Below are positions 36,240 through 47,616 of a stretch of 64,000 nucleotides of DNA, in pieces (the first letter of the stretch is position 1; each line of letters opens with the position of its first letter). The stretch comes from Mansonella perstans (taxonomy: Eukaryota; Nematoda; Chromadorea; Rhabditida; Onchocercidae). The notes beneath the pieces were generated by a model, which was not told where the DNA came from, made no database searches, and saw only the letters and a list, made by a program, of their open reading frames with translations. Position numbers and translations under genes: made by a program. The DNA is taken from the NCBI GenBank assembly GCA_037074765.1, contig JBAMDO010000041.1, positions 248,001-312,000 of the forward strand. Direction: 5' to 3'.

Positions 36240-37566
36240 ATGAAAATGATCAAAAACTTTTGGCTAAAAGCTTTCATGGCTTTGCTCATCATTTTCAAAA
36301 GCTGGGCCGAGTAAGTTGCTTTTTGAAATGTTTGAAATAAAGTATAAAATTGCTAAGAAGTTTGAACTCACTAAAGTTTTCTCTTAGTTCATTCATATTT
36401 AATTTCGTTTATGGCAGTTTTAATAATGAAAAAAATGGATTGGTCAGACATTATTGAATTAATGTAATCTTTAGGATTAGGAAAGGGAATAAAGAAATTT
36501 TTAGAAACATAAACTTTGAGAACAATTTCAAAAAAAGGAAAAATTATGCTAGGAACAGGTCAATAGAATATGTTTGTGCTGAAAAATAATACTTTCGAGA
36601 AATTTTTCAAATTGAAAGATACCCGATTCACAAAATCTTTTCACAATTTTAGAAATGTTTATTGCACATATTATCGAAATACAAACGAGATCACATGTGG
36701 GTATGTTTTTTTTTTGATTCAAAATAATAGAAAAAAATAAAATAAGCGATATAAATTTTGAGATTGAAAATAATTAAAGGAGATAGAATGCTATAATTGT
36801 CAAATTCACTGGAAGTAAACGTATTAAAGCTGTTAATCAGAAGTTATTTTTGTAACAAATTCTGCACGTTTGAAAATCAATATGTTTGAAATTCGTCTTT
36901 ATTTTGTCAAAGTTTTACAGCACTGTCACCTGTCAAACGCACGTTCCATTAGGGAATAGCTTGGAAGAAGAAGGCTTAGATATGAAGTTACCACTTGGTT
37001 GGTATCGTATTGGTACGCTGCAAATACGACATGATTCATCGTGGTTTAACTTATATCGGAGACGTGCATCCGGTTCAGGATATTGGGATTTCTACACTAT
37101 GATTCCGGAACGAAACTGTATCGGGTTAAGTCGGCTTTTTCGAAAATTTTGAAAAATTTTGCCAGTAATTAGTTTGATAGAAAACTTCATAGTTTTGCAA
37201 CAGCAAATTGCAGTTGGAAGTGTGAATGTAAAGCTTTCGGTGGCTTTCAAATGTATGACTTGAACTGATTCAAGATTTTCTTTACAATTTGCACTTCAAC
37301 TGCTGTGTATGTTGCGATGATTGTTAAGTAATGCTCAATGAATTTTCAGAAATTTTGGCCTCCATGCGGGTGAAAATTTACCTGGTTCGGTAACGATAAA
37401 AGATAAACGCTGTTTTGATCGATTGATTCGACAAATTGAACGTAAAACAACTACTGAAAAATTTGATGTATATCAGTGCCGGCAATGTCTATTCAATAGC
37501 TGTTGGTTAGGTACTCGCCTGCTCCATGCCCATCGTGATTATTTGACTAATCTGAGATCTATTTAG
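36240..37566 (+). CDS. Secreted cysteine-rich protein, unknown nematode family, 192 aa
   Basis: Exons 36240-36310, 36653-36700, 36921-37124, 37214-37252, 37350-37566, all phases consistent. The protein starts with a signal peptide (WLKAFMALLIIFKSWAE). It has paired-looking cysteines: VYCTYYRN, EITCGTVTCQTH, NCIGWKCECKAFGG, KRCFDRLIRQ, YQCRQCLFNSCW. Conserved-looking segments include LPLGWYRIGTLQIRHDSSWF and FGLHAGENLPGSVTIKDK. No membrane segment follows the signal peptide, so it is probably exported. The small 39-base exon 4 was found by phase and contributes CEC. I do not recognise the family. Confidence 0.78.
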
Positions 37567-39003
37567 AAGCTATAAAATAATAAACTTCAAAAAATTTACA
37601 ATTTAAAGTTCGATAGGGACTTCATATTTGAGCTAATCAATAATTCTTCGTCAATTTCGCCTAATATTTCCCATAAGGATTGGGATTTATTCGGACTTAT
37701 AACTAATGAATCCAGAGCAAAAATTCAAATTTACATTACTACATTGAAATAGTAACTTACCAATGGTAACTTACTTTTCTCTCCCAAAGCTAATATCCTA
37801 ACTTGTTCTTTATGTTGCTTCTTACCTCAATTTTTTATTTTTTTACAGATTTTAACTTAAAATACCATAATTCTTTTGTATTGCAAAAATATGCGCTCTT
37901 CCGTCTATTTGGGCCGTTTGCATCATTACTGTTTTAACATGTCATGTTAACGGATCTACGCTTAGCACTTAAGCACTAATTCATGGATTGCAGTGTCACA
38001 GTTTTGACATAAATGTGCAGGTGAAAATTGATGAACAGAAATTTATCGTGCAACCAGCAAATCATCGTTTTATTATTAATAAACTGCGCATCCAAAAATA
38101 GGTCAAAATGAGCAAAGGAATTGTACAAGGCACAAATATGTATCTTTGGTAACAAAATTACGGTTAAAAACACTGGATTTCACAAAATATGTAAATTTGA
38201 TATAATTATAATTTTTGACTAAAAATTACGGATTTATTCAGTAAATACACTTTTTTAAGATGAGCAAAGTTATGATATTTGTAACGCCATCTAATGACTA
38301 TTGCAGTTACTTTTTCTTAAATATATTGATTCTCAATTTAATCGGGATAATGCAGAAGCTTTACAAATAATTTCTGAAGTTATTACTGCTTACTTTTATC
38401 TAAATATCTCAAGTCCCAGCTTAAGGAAAATAATATGGGAGTTTATGAATAATTTTTGGCATTCAAAAATCACTTTATAAACTGCGCGAATGCGTTTTTA
38501 TTCTCCATTGTGTATTTACTAAAAATTACGAAAATTAGTAACTATACGAATGAAAAAATTTTCCAAACCCATACCAAACACATATTTGAAATCCGAAATA
38601 TAATACATTTGGACTTGAAAATGCTTTCACATTAAAGTCAGTGAACATCTAAGAATTTAAAAACAATGAATCGAAGAATTATCGCAAGATTAATTCAGTT
38701 AACCCTTGATAGAAGAACTTTTGAAGAACACTGAGATGAAAGCTCTATTAAAATTCATAAAATTTTAACTAAATTTTGCTCACTAAAGAAACTTTGAACG
38801 AACAGAAATGAATGCTGCAAATATTTCATCCTCTATCGATTCATGTGATCCTACACATTGAATATTCAAAAGTCTTAGAATGGAAGCGAACTTAACAACC
38901 CATTCACCGCTTGAGCTTAGTAATACACTTCCATTTTTAAAGTTCTCAGTTATGATTTTATAAATAATATTTAATAATATAATTTTTCAAATTTCAAAAA
39001 AAT
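37567..39003. other. Intergenic, no gene seen
   Basis: AT-rich DNA between the cysteine-rich secreted-protein gene and the minus-strand membrane-protein gene. Several similar 'AAAAATTACG' stretches occur near 38220 and 38520. No coding exon was found. Confidence 0.5.
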
Positions 39004-42000
39004 TTATTTCAGCAATTCCCCAAGCAAATCATACGTGAGCCATATTATGAATGCTAAGCCACATACAATTACTGTTGCAATTCCGAGTATCATACAACGA
39101 CGTGACTGCAGTGAACTAGTTCGTTTTGACGAAATTGACATGTCGATCGACTTTTTTTTACGATCAGTACTGAAATTCCTATTGATGATAGGACATGCAT
39201 TTCCTCAAAATGCTTTCTGAATTATTTAAGTGAATCGCTCGGAAACATAGAATCTACGTGAAATGAATACTGTTGATAAAATATCATTAGAATGGGATGA
39301 AATCTCAGCAATCAGAATATCGAAAATGAAAAAATGTTCGATGTTAGAAGTTAAGGTCATCTAAAATATTTTTTACTGTTGCTCAGTAGACCTTTCAATG
39401 GAAAATTATTATTCAATTTCGTTTCCATTAATTGTTTGTAGTTATTGTTGTTTTTAATTGCTTTTGTTAATTGTTTTGTTTGTGACTATTGTTTATGGTT
39501 ATCTTTAGATTCATAATTGATGCTACAATCTTTTTCCTCTCTCACATTCCTTTATTATTATTATCACTGCTGTTATCACTTATTATCTTTATTACTTTAC
39601 ACTTACATCGTGATATTACTATATTGATGTTGTTATTTGATAGTTATTTTATAATTCTTGCAATTAACGTCAGTTTATCATTGTTATTGATACTGCCACC
39701 GTTATCCCTCATTCTTTCTCCACTTTTCCCTTCTCAACTCTTTTCTCTTCCCCTCTTCATCATATAAACTTAAATTTGAAATTTAATTACTCTTTCAAAT
39801 GCTATCTGTAATTAAACGTGAAATTTCTACTCATAAAGAGCTCATTAAATATGATCATCGAACTTCTAACCGTATGAAACAAACTGAAATAAGCTAGAAC
39901 GAGTTATCTTGAATGCCAAATTAGAATAATGATCGGATCGAGAAGTTAGTTTTATTAAGACTTTTTTTTAAAAGGATTCAAGCAGTAACCTTATCAATGG
40001 GAAGGTGGGAAAGAGAGCTGAATTAGAGTTAAATCAGATCAACAAACTTATTCGAGAAATAAACCTCGTAAGAACATGTTCGTTAGTTGGACTCAAGTCT
40101 CGAAGTGGGCTGATCGTTCGAAATGTTTTTTGATTTGAAACCATTGTAGCTGAACAAGACGTCTTCTTCAAATGTACAACATTTTCCGTATCGGCGAAAT
40201 TATCGGAGAGTGTGGACGGACCGGACGAACGACATGATTTTGGACTTTCTTCTGGTTGTTCCAAGAAGAGGCGGCTTGATCTTAATGCTGTTAGTGCTGA
40301 AAGTAATTGAAAATTATATATACAATTGTTCTCGGCCATGTGCATACGGCTTTAAATTCAAAGATCCTATTTTTAAAATTTTCGAAAATTTCGAAATTTT
40401 AACTAATAGTGAGCATTCGCTTGCATTCATTTTTTTTATTTTCATTTAACTACTAAATTTGGAAAATATAAGTTCATAAAAATTCATAAATTTGCTTCCA
40501 AAATTTCTCAAATAGAAATCATTTTGTAAAGTCTGTACTAAAATCAGATAAACATAAACTAATGTTGTTTGGGAGAATATTTAATTACCACTTTTGAAAA
40601 TCTTGGACAGAAATAAAAATGGATTACTATAAAATCTATATTTCACTGAAATTATCGTGAACTTTTCTCGTAAAATTTAATTTTTGATGATTTTGATTTA
40701 CGTTGAAATGATTACTGGCATAGAAAAATAGAAAATAAATTCCGCTTATATTCATTAAAGGAGAGACTAGATGATTCCTTATACTAGAAATCTTGGTTTA
40801 AGATTGTCTTCTAATTGGAACAGTTTTGATAGATGAGGAATACCATAAGTTATAGGATAATTATAATGAACAATCGAATATTGAGTTGTTTAAGTGAAAC
40901 TTTTGGAAATTTTAAAAACAGAAATTCTGTTGGTATTGTACTTTATTTCCAGAATAACTGTGGTATTCTGTTGCTTAAGAAAGAATAACTTCAACTACGT
41001 CATAATGAATGAATGAATGAATAAATGAATAAAGGAATGAATGAATGATTGGTATTTCTTCACAAAAATTGTTACTTAAAAAAAATTTGAAAAAAAAAAG
41101 GTCACGGATTTACGTGAAAAATGCATTGTTTTCCTTTTAGCACTTATATTTCGTTCGATATTCAATGAAAAAATAAAAACATAATAACCTGTGGAATGGA
41201 TAACAGCATTATCAGTTAACAGTCAACAAATTCTTTGTTTTTTCTTCATTAATTTGTACACTATCTCGACGTGTGTTTCTAACTATGGCCATTGGTCATC
41301 TAACCGGTCATCATGACCGTCCATAGTTATTGACGAAGGTCATATGTTAATGTGAATGGTAATTGAGAGCTAGATGATTATTTTCATTGATTCTAAATTT
41401 CTTGGAAGGGATGATGCCGTCGCAATAATCATTGTGAATTTATTTCGTAAAAAGAATCATTCATCATTTACCACTTTTCATTAATCAATCATCATTAATC
41501 ATTTACAAGTCTAGTTTGACAGTTGAGTGAGATGAATTTGTTGTTGACATTAATTTTTGTCTATTTTTAATTCAAAATACCTTTCTAAAGAAAATTTCTG
41601 TTGTAAATTATTTTTATATTTGTTGTTATTCACTAAAAAATCACAAACATCAAAAGCCCAAATGTTCAAATGAACTTTTCGTACGTTCGGGAAAATTGTT
41701 GTAACATACAAAGTTTGAAAAAAGCTGAATAGAATGAATGCTAAGAATTTTGTTTTGTTTTTTCTTCTGTGTATTTTTCAGGAGAGATAAAAAGCAAAGG
41801 TTAACGTCGATAAGGTTATTAGACGGTAGTTTAGTTTAAATAAATTACTTAAAACAAATTAGTTCGTTGATAAATATATACAACTACTTCCGTTTAGTAT
41901 AACTTATGCAAGTAGGCAAATACATCCATTTCGAATGTTCGCATGCAGATATGTTCAAAAAGTTCAAGCATTTCAAACTATAAAACCGGTTACATCCAGT

Positions 42001-43521
42001 TCTGAAGGTAAATAAATCAAAAATAAATTTTTTATCCAGTAGAAAGAAAGCAAGTTAAAAATTCTAAAAAACTTTACTATCAAATAAGCTGTCAAATTGA
42101 TACTAAGGTCAAGTGATAAGAGTGCAAGACTTTATGATTCGCACTAATAGCGAAACCTGAAGTAAAATTGTTATTTGATATTTGGAGAAATTTGATATTT
42201 GATAAAATTGTTATTTGTTATTTGGAGAAGTAGTTCTTGTGAAAATTCGATCTGTGACGTCCAAATATGATGCATTAAATAAGATTAACTAATTAGAAAG
42301 ATGCCACATAAAGAATTCAGCAGTTAAAGATACGATAAAACAAAAAATAGACAATAAAAGTTCTTATATAGCTTTAATTGGCTGCAATGTAATCTATCAA
42401 TAAATTAATTCCGCAATGAAAAGAAGAAGAAGGAAGTCAAGTTATGAGATTTGGTATTAGCAGTAAGCAGCAGCTAGAATTAAATACATTATTATAATAT
42501 ATAATAAGTATATCTAGCAGGCTCTTTATGAACAGCAAAGCTCCAATAAAACCAAAAAATAGGGTCATATTTAGACGTGATTCGTCCGGAAAATTGCAGA
42601 AAATTCATGTACTTTGTATATGGTCCAATTAACTTCTGTCTAATTCATTAAATATCCTCTAGAAACCATATCTTCTAAAAAAATGACTTTGCGAGAATTG
42701 TCGAATAACAACTTGCTATTCATTCATGTATATGCACATTTGTCTACATCTGTTCGTCCACTTTTTTGTTCATATGTTTTTGTGTGACTATATATTTGAG
42801 TGAGTGACAAAAAAGCACCAAGTTATATTCCTTCAAATATTCATGTCGCAAGAAAATTTGAAATTTATTACTTGATTTCACTTATCGTGCGAGCTATGCT
42901 GTGCTGCAGAGAATTCGACCTACGAATTCGATCTCCGACCTCGATTATTTCAAAAAAATTATTGAAGCGATCATATTATTTTTCTTTCTGGCCTGTCCAT
43001 TATTTAATAATAACTAATAAGTTTCAGATTATTTACACTTCAATAATTTCCATTCAGAAAATCAGTGTTTCGACATTTTTCGAAAGTTGCTCAAATTCGT
43101 GAAAGGTTTTTGTTTCATTCAGATTATTTTTTGCTTTCAAAAGCTTAATTCAAAATGAATATTTTTCCTGCTGTGGAAGTGCTAAGAATAAGTTTACTGT
43201 CAAAAGAATACAGCATATGCACCCCAGAAGTCAAGAAGTTACTCTAGAAAATGATGTATTGATCGACTAAAATCGGATGAGAATTATAAAAATTATGGTC
43301 TATTTCCAAGCTTGGGAAGGCTTCAAAAAGTCTCAGAAAGTGAAAAAAATGATATGAAACATAGGAAAATTAAATGAGTCAAGTAATTCAAATGGAAACA
43401 AAGAATCATGATCAAATATTACTTTTACTATGCATGATAACGAAAAAAAACAAAACGAACATTTTGATTTCCGCTTCGGTCGATCATGTTTTGGTCTTTG
43501 GTGCATAGCCATCGGCAACAT
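39004..43521 (-). CDS. Candidate tail-anchored membrane protein, three exons
   Basis: Exons 43521-43461, 40296-40065 and 39169-39004 join in phase to about 152 aa. The last two exons are well supported. Exon 2 encodes a polar, Ser/Thr-rich segment (FLEQPEESPKSCRSSGPS...TFRTISPLRDLSPTNEH). Exon 3 encodes a basic stretch (DRKKKSIDMSISSKRTSS), then one hydrophobic helix (MILGIATVIVCGLAFIIWLT), then YDLLGELLK and a stop. A single C-terminal membrane span with a basic flank and no signal peptide is the layout of a tail-anchored protein. Exon 1 (MLPMAMHQRPKHDRPKRKSK) is less certain: its donor is GTTCGT and the intron is 3.2 kb. The last exon after the TTTCAG acceptor could also make a 47-residue protein from its own ATG. 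No family recognised. Confidence 0.5.
41003..41048 (+). repeat. (AATG)n-type microsatellite
   Basis: Interrupted array of AATG/AATA tetranucleotides in the long intron of the candidate membrane-protein gene. Confidence 0.85.
41281..41328. other. Imperfect hairpin with GC-rich stem
   Basis: AACTATGG (41281-41288) pairs with CCATAGTT (41321-41328), and inside it GGTCAT (41294-41299) pairs with ATGACC (41313-41318). The segment is much richer in GC than its surroundings. Confidence 0.5.
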
Positions 43522-45383
43522 TTCTTTTTTTTAGGTTTACCCCGGTATTCGGGTACTGTCAGCAGGTAGCAATAGATTTTCGTGATCTAAATGTGATACA
43601 TCAACAAACTGTAGTCGAATAAAAATATTACTAGAACTGCTTGCCATTTTATCGTTACTTAGCGATGAAGAAAAATGAAGAGCAAAAGAATCTGAAGCAA
43701 ATCATAAGATATCTGTAAATATTATAAGTGAATTTGATGAAATTAGAGGAAACTGAAGTCTTTTGTTTAAAAATTATTCCGGACAAAGTTTTATTAAAAG
43801 TTAGCTCCTGACGGCTCGTACATCACTTACTTTAATCTGTTTAGATTTGATCAAAAAAAGAGAAATATTTTGTTGAACTGAAAACCTGAGTTCCTGATTA
43901 CATTTGGCTAAGACACTTCAACAAGCTGCTTATCAGTAGTCTAGTCAAACTTTAGACTTCTTCTCTGCAATCATTATAGAAAAGGCGAAACAAAACTGCT
44001 TTCCATACTGCCAAAAATCAGAGTGACGATTTGATAAAATATTTGAGAAAATAGCATTCGACCTTCTTTTATATCTTAGCATATTATGAAATTTTACTTT
44101 CTTTTCGATTAAAATGTAGAGAATTCAAAATGAACGATTAACGAATGATTGGAATAAATCATTTTTCAGAATGGATAAAAAAGCCTAAATATAGGATTAG
44201 CTGAGTGATGAAAATTCAAAACTGCTACAGATCTACTTTCTCTTATCTTCTTTATTGATCAGAATTGTTTTCTCATTCTAAGTTGGAAAAGTATTCATTT
44301 CGTTGCAATATGGAATGGCTTTATTTTATAAAATTTTTTTGATTAAATTATTTTTGTCTAATTCCATCAGATGATATTTGCAAGTAACATTAGAGATAAA
44401 AAAAAAGCAATAAATTTCGCATTAAAACAATAGTTAATCTGATTAATTGGTAAAGGGAGGGAGGAGGGAAAGTAAATTTCTAATATACACATAAACGTTA
44501 ATCACATTGTGTCACCAACCACTACTGTTATAAATCTCTTTATTGCAACAAACATCTCTGAACAGCTGATTTGTTTCAATGTGACATCTATTGAAACTGT
44601 GCCCAATCCTGACTCCTTTCAGATAGATAAGAGAATAAAAAGGTTGCCTCTTTCAAGAGGATTGTAAATTTTTCTGAATTTATTTCATTATTTTTACAAT
44701 GTAAAAATCGAGATAATGAATTGTTGCCACTAACCGTTGATTACTTTTTCACGAAAATTTTAGTTTATCATGTTAAAAATATTTTTCATAATTTAAATAT
44801 TTTCTGGAGCTCACATAATGGAATCATACGATCTGCAGACAGATTGCTTTTTTTAACGGAAATTATCATAAAATTCATCGAATGTTAAGAAATAATACAA
44901 AAGAGAAAGATGCGACCAGGAAATGACATTATTCTTATTTATATTTTTTATTACTACTTTTATTGCACAACTATTTGTTTTGCAATGCATTGAAAAAAGA
45001 AAAGTTTTTATTTCAACATTTTCACTATTTCTATACTCCAATCAAGTAATTAAATAACTAGACAAAGTTCTGAAGATAAAACAAGTCAGGCATTGCAAAA
45101 TACCTAATAACTCTTTAATCGATTTGTTTATCAGTTCCACAACTGCTCGAAGTGTTTGCGTATATATTTTTACGTATATAATACAAGTTTATTTTTATTT
45201 ATATAAGTGTGTGTATGTATGTGCATAGTATGTACATCTTGTTGAGGTATGTGTGTTTACCTTGAAGTTAGGTATATCAGAGCGGCAAAAAAAGATCAAT
45301 GGGATTGAAAGCCATTAATCACTGAAAAGCCATTAATCAATGGAATTGAAAGCCATCTCTGAGTTTATCAGAGAAACTGATAC

Positions 45384-45423
45384 GAAAACAAACAGATACA
45401 TCCCGACGTGTCTGTTTGTTTTC
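45384..45423. other. Hairpin, 16-bp arms
   Basis: GAAAACAAACAGATAC (45384-45399) and its complement at 45408-45423 differ at one position that could form a G-U pair. The loop is 8 bases. Confidence 0.75.
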
Positions 45424-45438
45424 CCACATTTATGAAAG

Positions 45439-45483
45439 AAAACGTGAAAACTTAAGTTAGAATAACTTAAGTTTTCACGTTTT
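45439..45483. other. Perfect hairpin, 20-bp arms
   Basis: AAAACGTGAAAACTTAAGTT (45439-45458) is followed, after a 5-base loop, by its exact reverse complement at 45464-45483. It could act as a cruciform, a structured RNA or the end-to-end termini of a tiny inverted-repeat element. Confidence 0.85.
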
Positions 45484-46659
45484 TATATTTATCTGTTCTC
45501 TATCAATCTAAATTAGAAGGGAATTGCAGTGGAATGTTTCAATCAGACACTAATATTTCAACATTTCATCATTTAGCTGTTAAATTGAGGTTTTGTTGTG
45601 AAATACTGTTGGTAACAGTTTACTCATATCAAGCATAAATTAAAGTTTAATGAAATTTAAAACCTTTTGATAACTATAAATAAATTCGGTGTGAGGTGGT
45701 CATTTATAAGATGTTTAATTCCAAGAAGACCGCAACTTCTATTTTTTGCAATTAAATAGTGTACTTGAAATTTCCCAGAAATCTTAGCTGAGGTTGAGAA
45801 ATAGAATTAAAATGATCCTTCGCTTTCAAAATCATCGCTGGTTGTCATATTTTTGGAAGCATAAGCTTTCCTATCATGCATAAAAATGTCCATAATGGGA
45901 TTGAGTCTTCCTAACCTGCATAGAAATCTCATATCATAGAAAGTTCCTTAACAATAATTAAATTCAGTAATCAAAAATGTTGAAAAAATCATCAATCAAC
46001 CATTTCATTCATCAAGTAGATTGATTGTTAGATATACAAATCATTTTTTAATTTTTCACCATTTGGAAAGCACTTTTATCTTCAATTTTTTATCCGAAGC
46101 GCAAAAATTAATTTTGAAATCATTATTTGAAATCACTTTTAACTCAATTCTATTAATCTGCCTTTTTTTCTACACATTAAAATGCTTCAGTTTTTTCAAA
46201 AAGAAGTTATAAGTGACAATAAGTATGAAAAATTTACATAAAGCCTTTCAAGAACTACCAATGGAAATCATTTTTGAGTATTAAACGAAAATTATCACAA
46301 GATCAAATAGCATAACTGATAAAATAAATTAGAACTAAATAAAATGAATTTCTGATCAAACGAAAGCGAAATTCCAAGTTAATTGTTGAACGGAACTACA
46401 AAGAAATAGATTTAAATCAAATTTAACAAAATTCAAAAAAAACTGAATGCGATCATATTGTCAAAATATGTGCGCATTTAAATTTCAGCCAAAAGAATAA
46501 AAACTGATTTTTATAGGATCAGCTAAGGTGTAATAAAAACGAAAAAAAAAAATTCTGGCCATTTGTTCAAAAATTACAAATTTTGAAGTTCAGTTTTTCT
46601 ATCCTTCTTATAATTCAATTTTCTGATAAGCGCAATCAAATGCATTCCGAGCTGTGAGT

Positions 46660-46899
46660 TCAATTCCTTTTCACATTTACTTCGATCGATAAAATTGCCT
46701 TAAAATTTGCAAATAGAGCAGGCCTGAATTGGTTATGTGCAGACTCAAAAGCTTCTAAGCAAGGCCCTTCCTTAGCGCACATATCAAAATACACTTCCTT
46801 ACTTAGCATCAAAATATGCGGATCAATTCGGGCATTACTAATTAGCAGCTGTTGTTTGCTTTCCACTATACTCATTTTTGTTTTCCAGTTTTTTTTCAA
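46660..46899 (-). CDS. Orphan open frame, possible first exon
   Basis: From the second ATG (46875) the frame reads MSIVESKQQLLISNARIDPH, continues with SKEVYFDMCAKEGPCLEAFE and FRPALFANFKAIL, and reaches a stop at 46660. Composition is clearly less AT-rich than the flanks and the residue mix is protein-like. A donor-like GAA|GTAAAT lies near the end, so it may be the first exon of a minus-strand gene divergent from the V-ATPase gene. No partner exon was found and the family is unknown. Confidence 0.4.
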   Translation of the reverse strand: MKKNWKTKMSIVESKQQLLISNARIDPHILMLSKEVYFDMCAKEGPCLEAFESAHNQFRPALFANFKAILSIEVNVKRN

Positions 46900-47616
46900 A
46901 TACTTTTAAATTATTTGTATATTTGCTTGATATCCATCCTATCATTTACTGATCTGTTGTTCCTAAACTTATTTAAAATAATGCTGAAATTATGTCAGCT
47001 AAAACATTCGAAATGTGCCAGAATTTCAAGTTGTGATTTGTGATTTTTTATCAGTATTACAACTTCGAATGTTTCAAATTTTTTTTATTTTTTGATATTG
47101 AAAATACAACGATGATAAGTGATATGATACATGAGATCTGTGAGATTTCAACGATCTAGAAAATATTCAACAAAATACTTTGACCTCCAAGTGAATTAAT
47201 CAAATTGGAGAGAAATACTATGATTTTTGTAGAGAAAAGATAGAGAATGAAATGATTTCTGAAATTTTCATTGCGATCGCTGGTTCACTATTGAGATGTG
47301 GTTTCTTTGCTGACGTGTTACTTGACGGGTCACTAAGGAAAGTTAGGGAAAGTTAGTGTGATTTCAATGTGTAAACTTTGTCATCACAGTAATCAGTTGT
47401 CACATATGAATGTTATTATTTGTATAAATAAGTTATATAACATTTCTGTATATTCATTATAGATATTTTTTGCGATATTATTTATCTTCTAAAATTCAAT
47501 TATGAATAATAATTCCTATGCCAAAAATACGAAATATTTACAATATGAGTTAATTGTTGAATTAATTAAGTATAAATTCAATGAATTGTTTTTTAGTATT
47601 TTAAAATCGCTTCAAA
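46900..47616. promoter_or_regulatory. Upstream region of the V-ATPase subunit a gene
   Basis: Contains the promoter side of the V-ATPase gene. A GC-richer island at about 47273-47345 (GCGATCGC, then CTGACGTGTTACTTGACGGG) stands out from the AT-rich flanks. A TTTTTTAG acceptor 22 bases before the ATG may receive a spliced leader. Confidence 0.4.

Larger units (their letters stand above)
43522..46659. other. Gene-poor region
   Basis: About 3 kb of AT-rich sequence with no supported exon. It includes two adjacent hairpins (annotated separately) and a short direct repeat of ATTGAAAGCCATT around 45303-45355. Confidence 0.5.
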
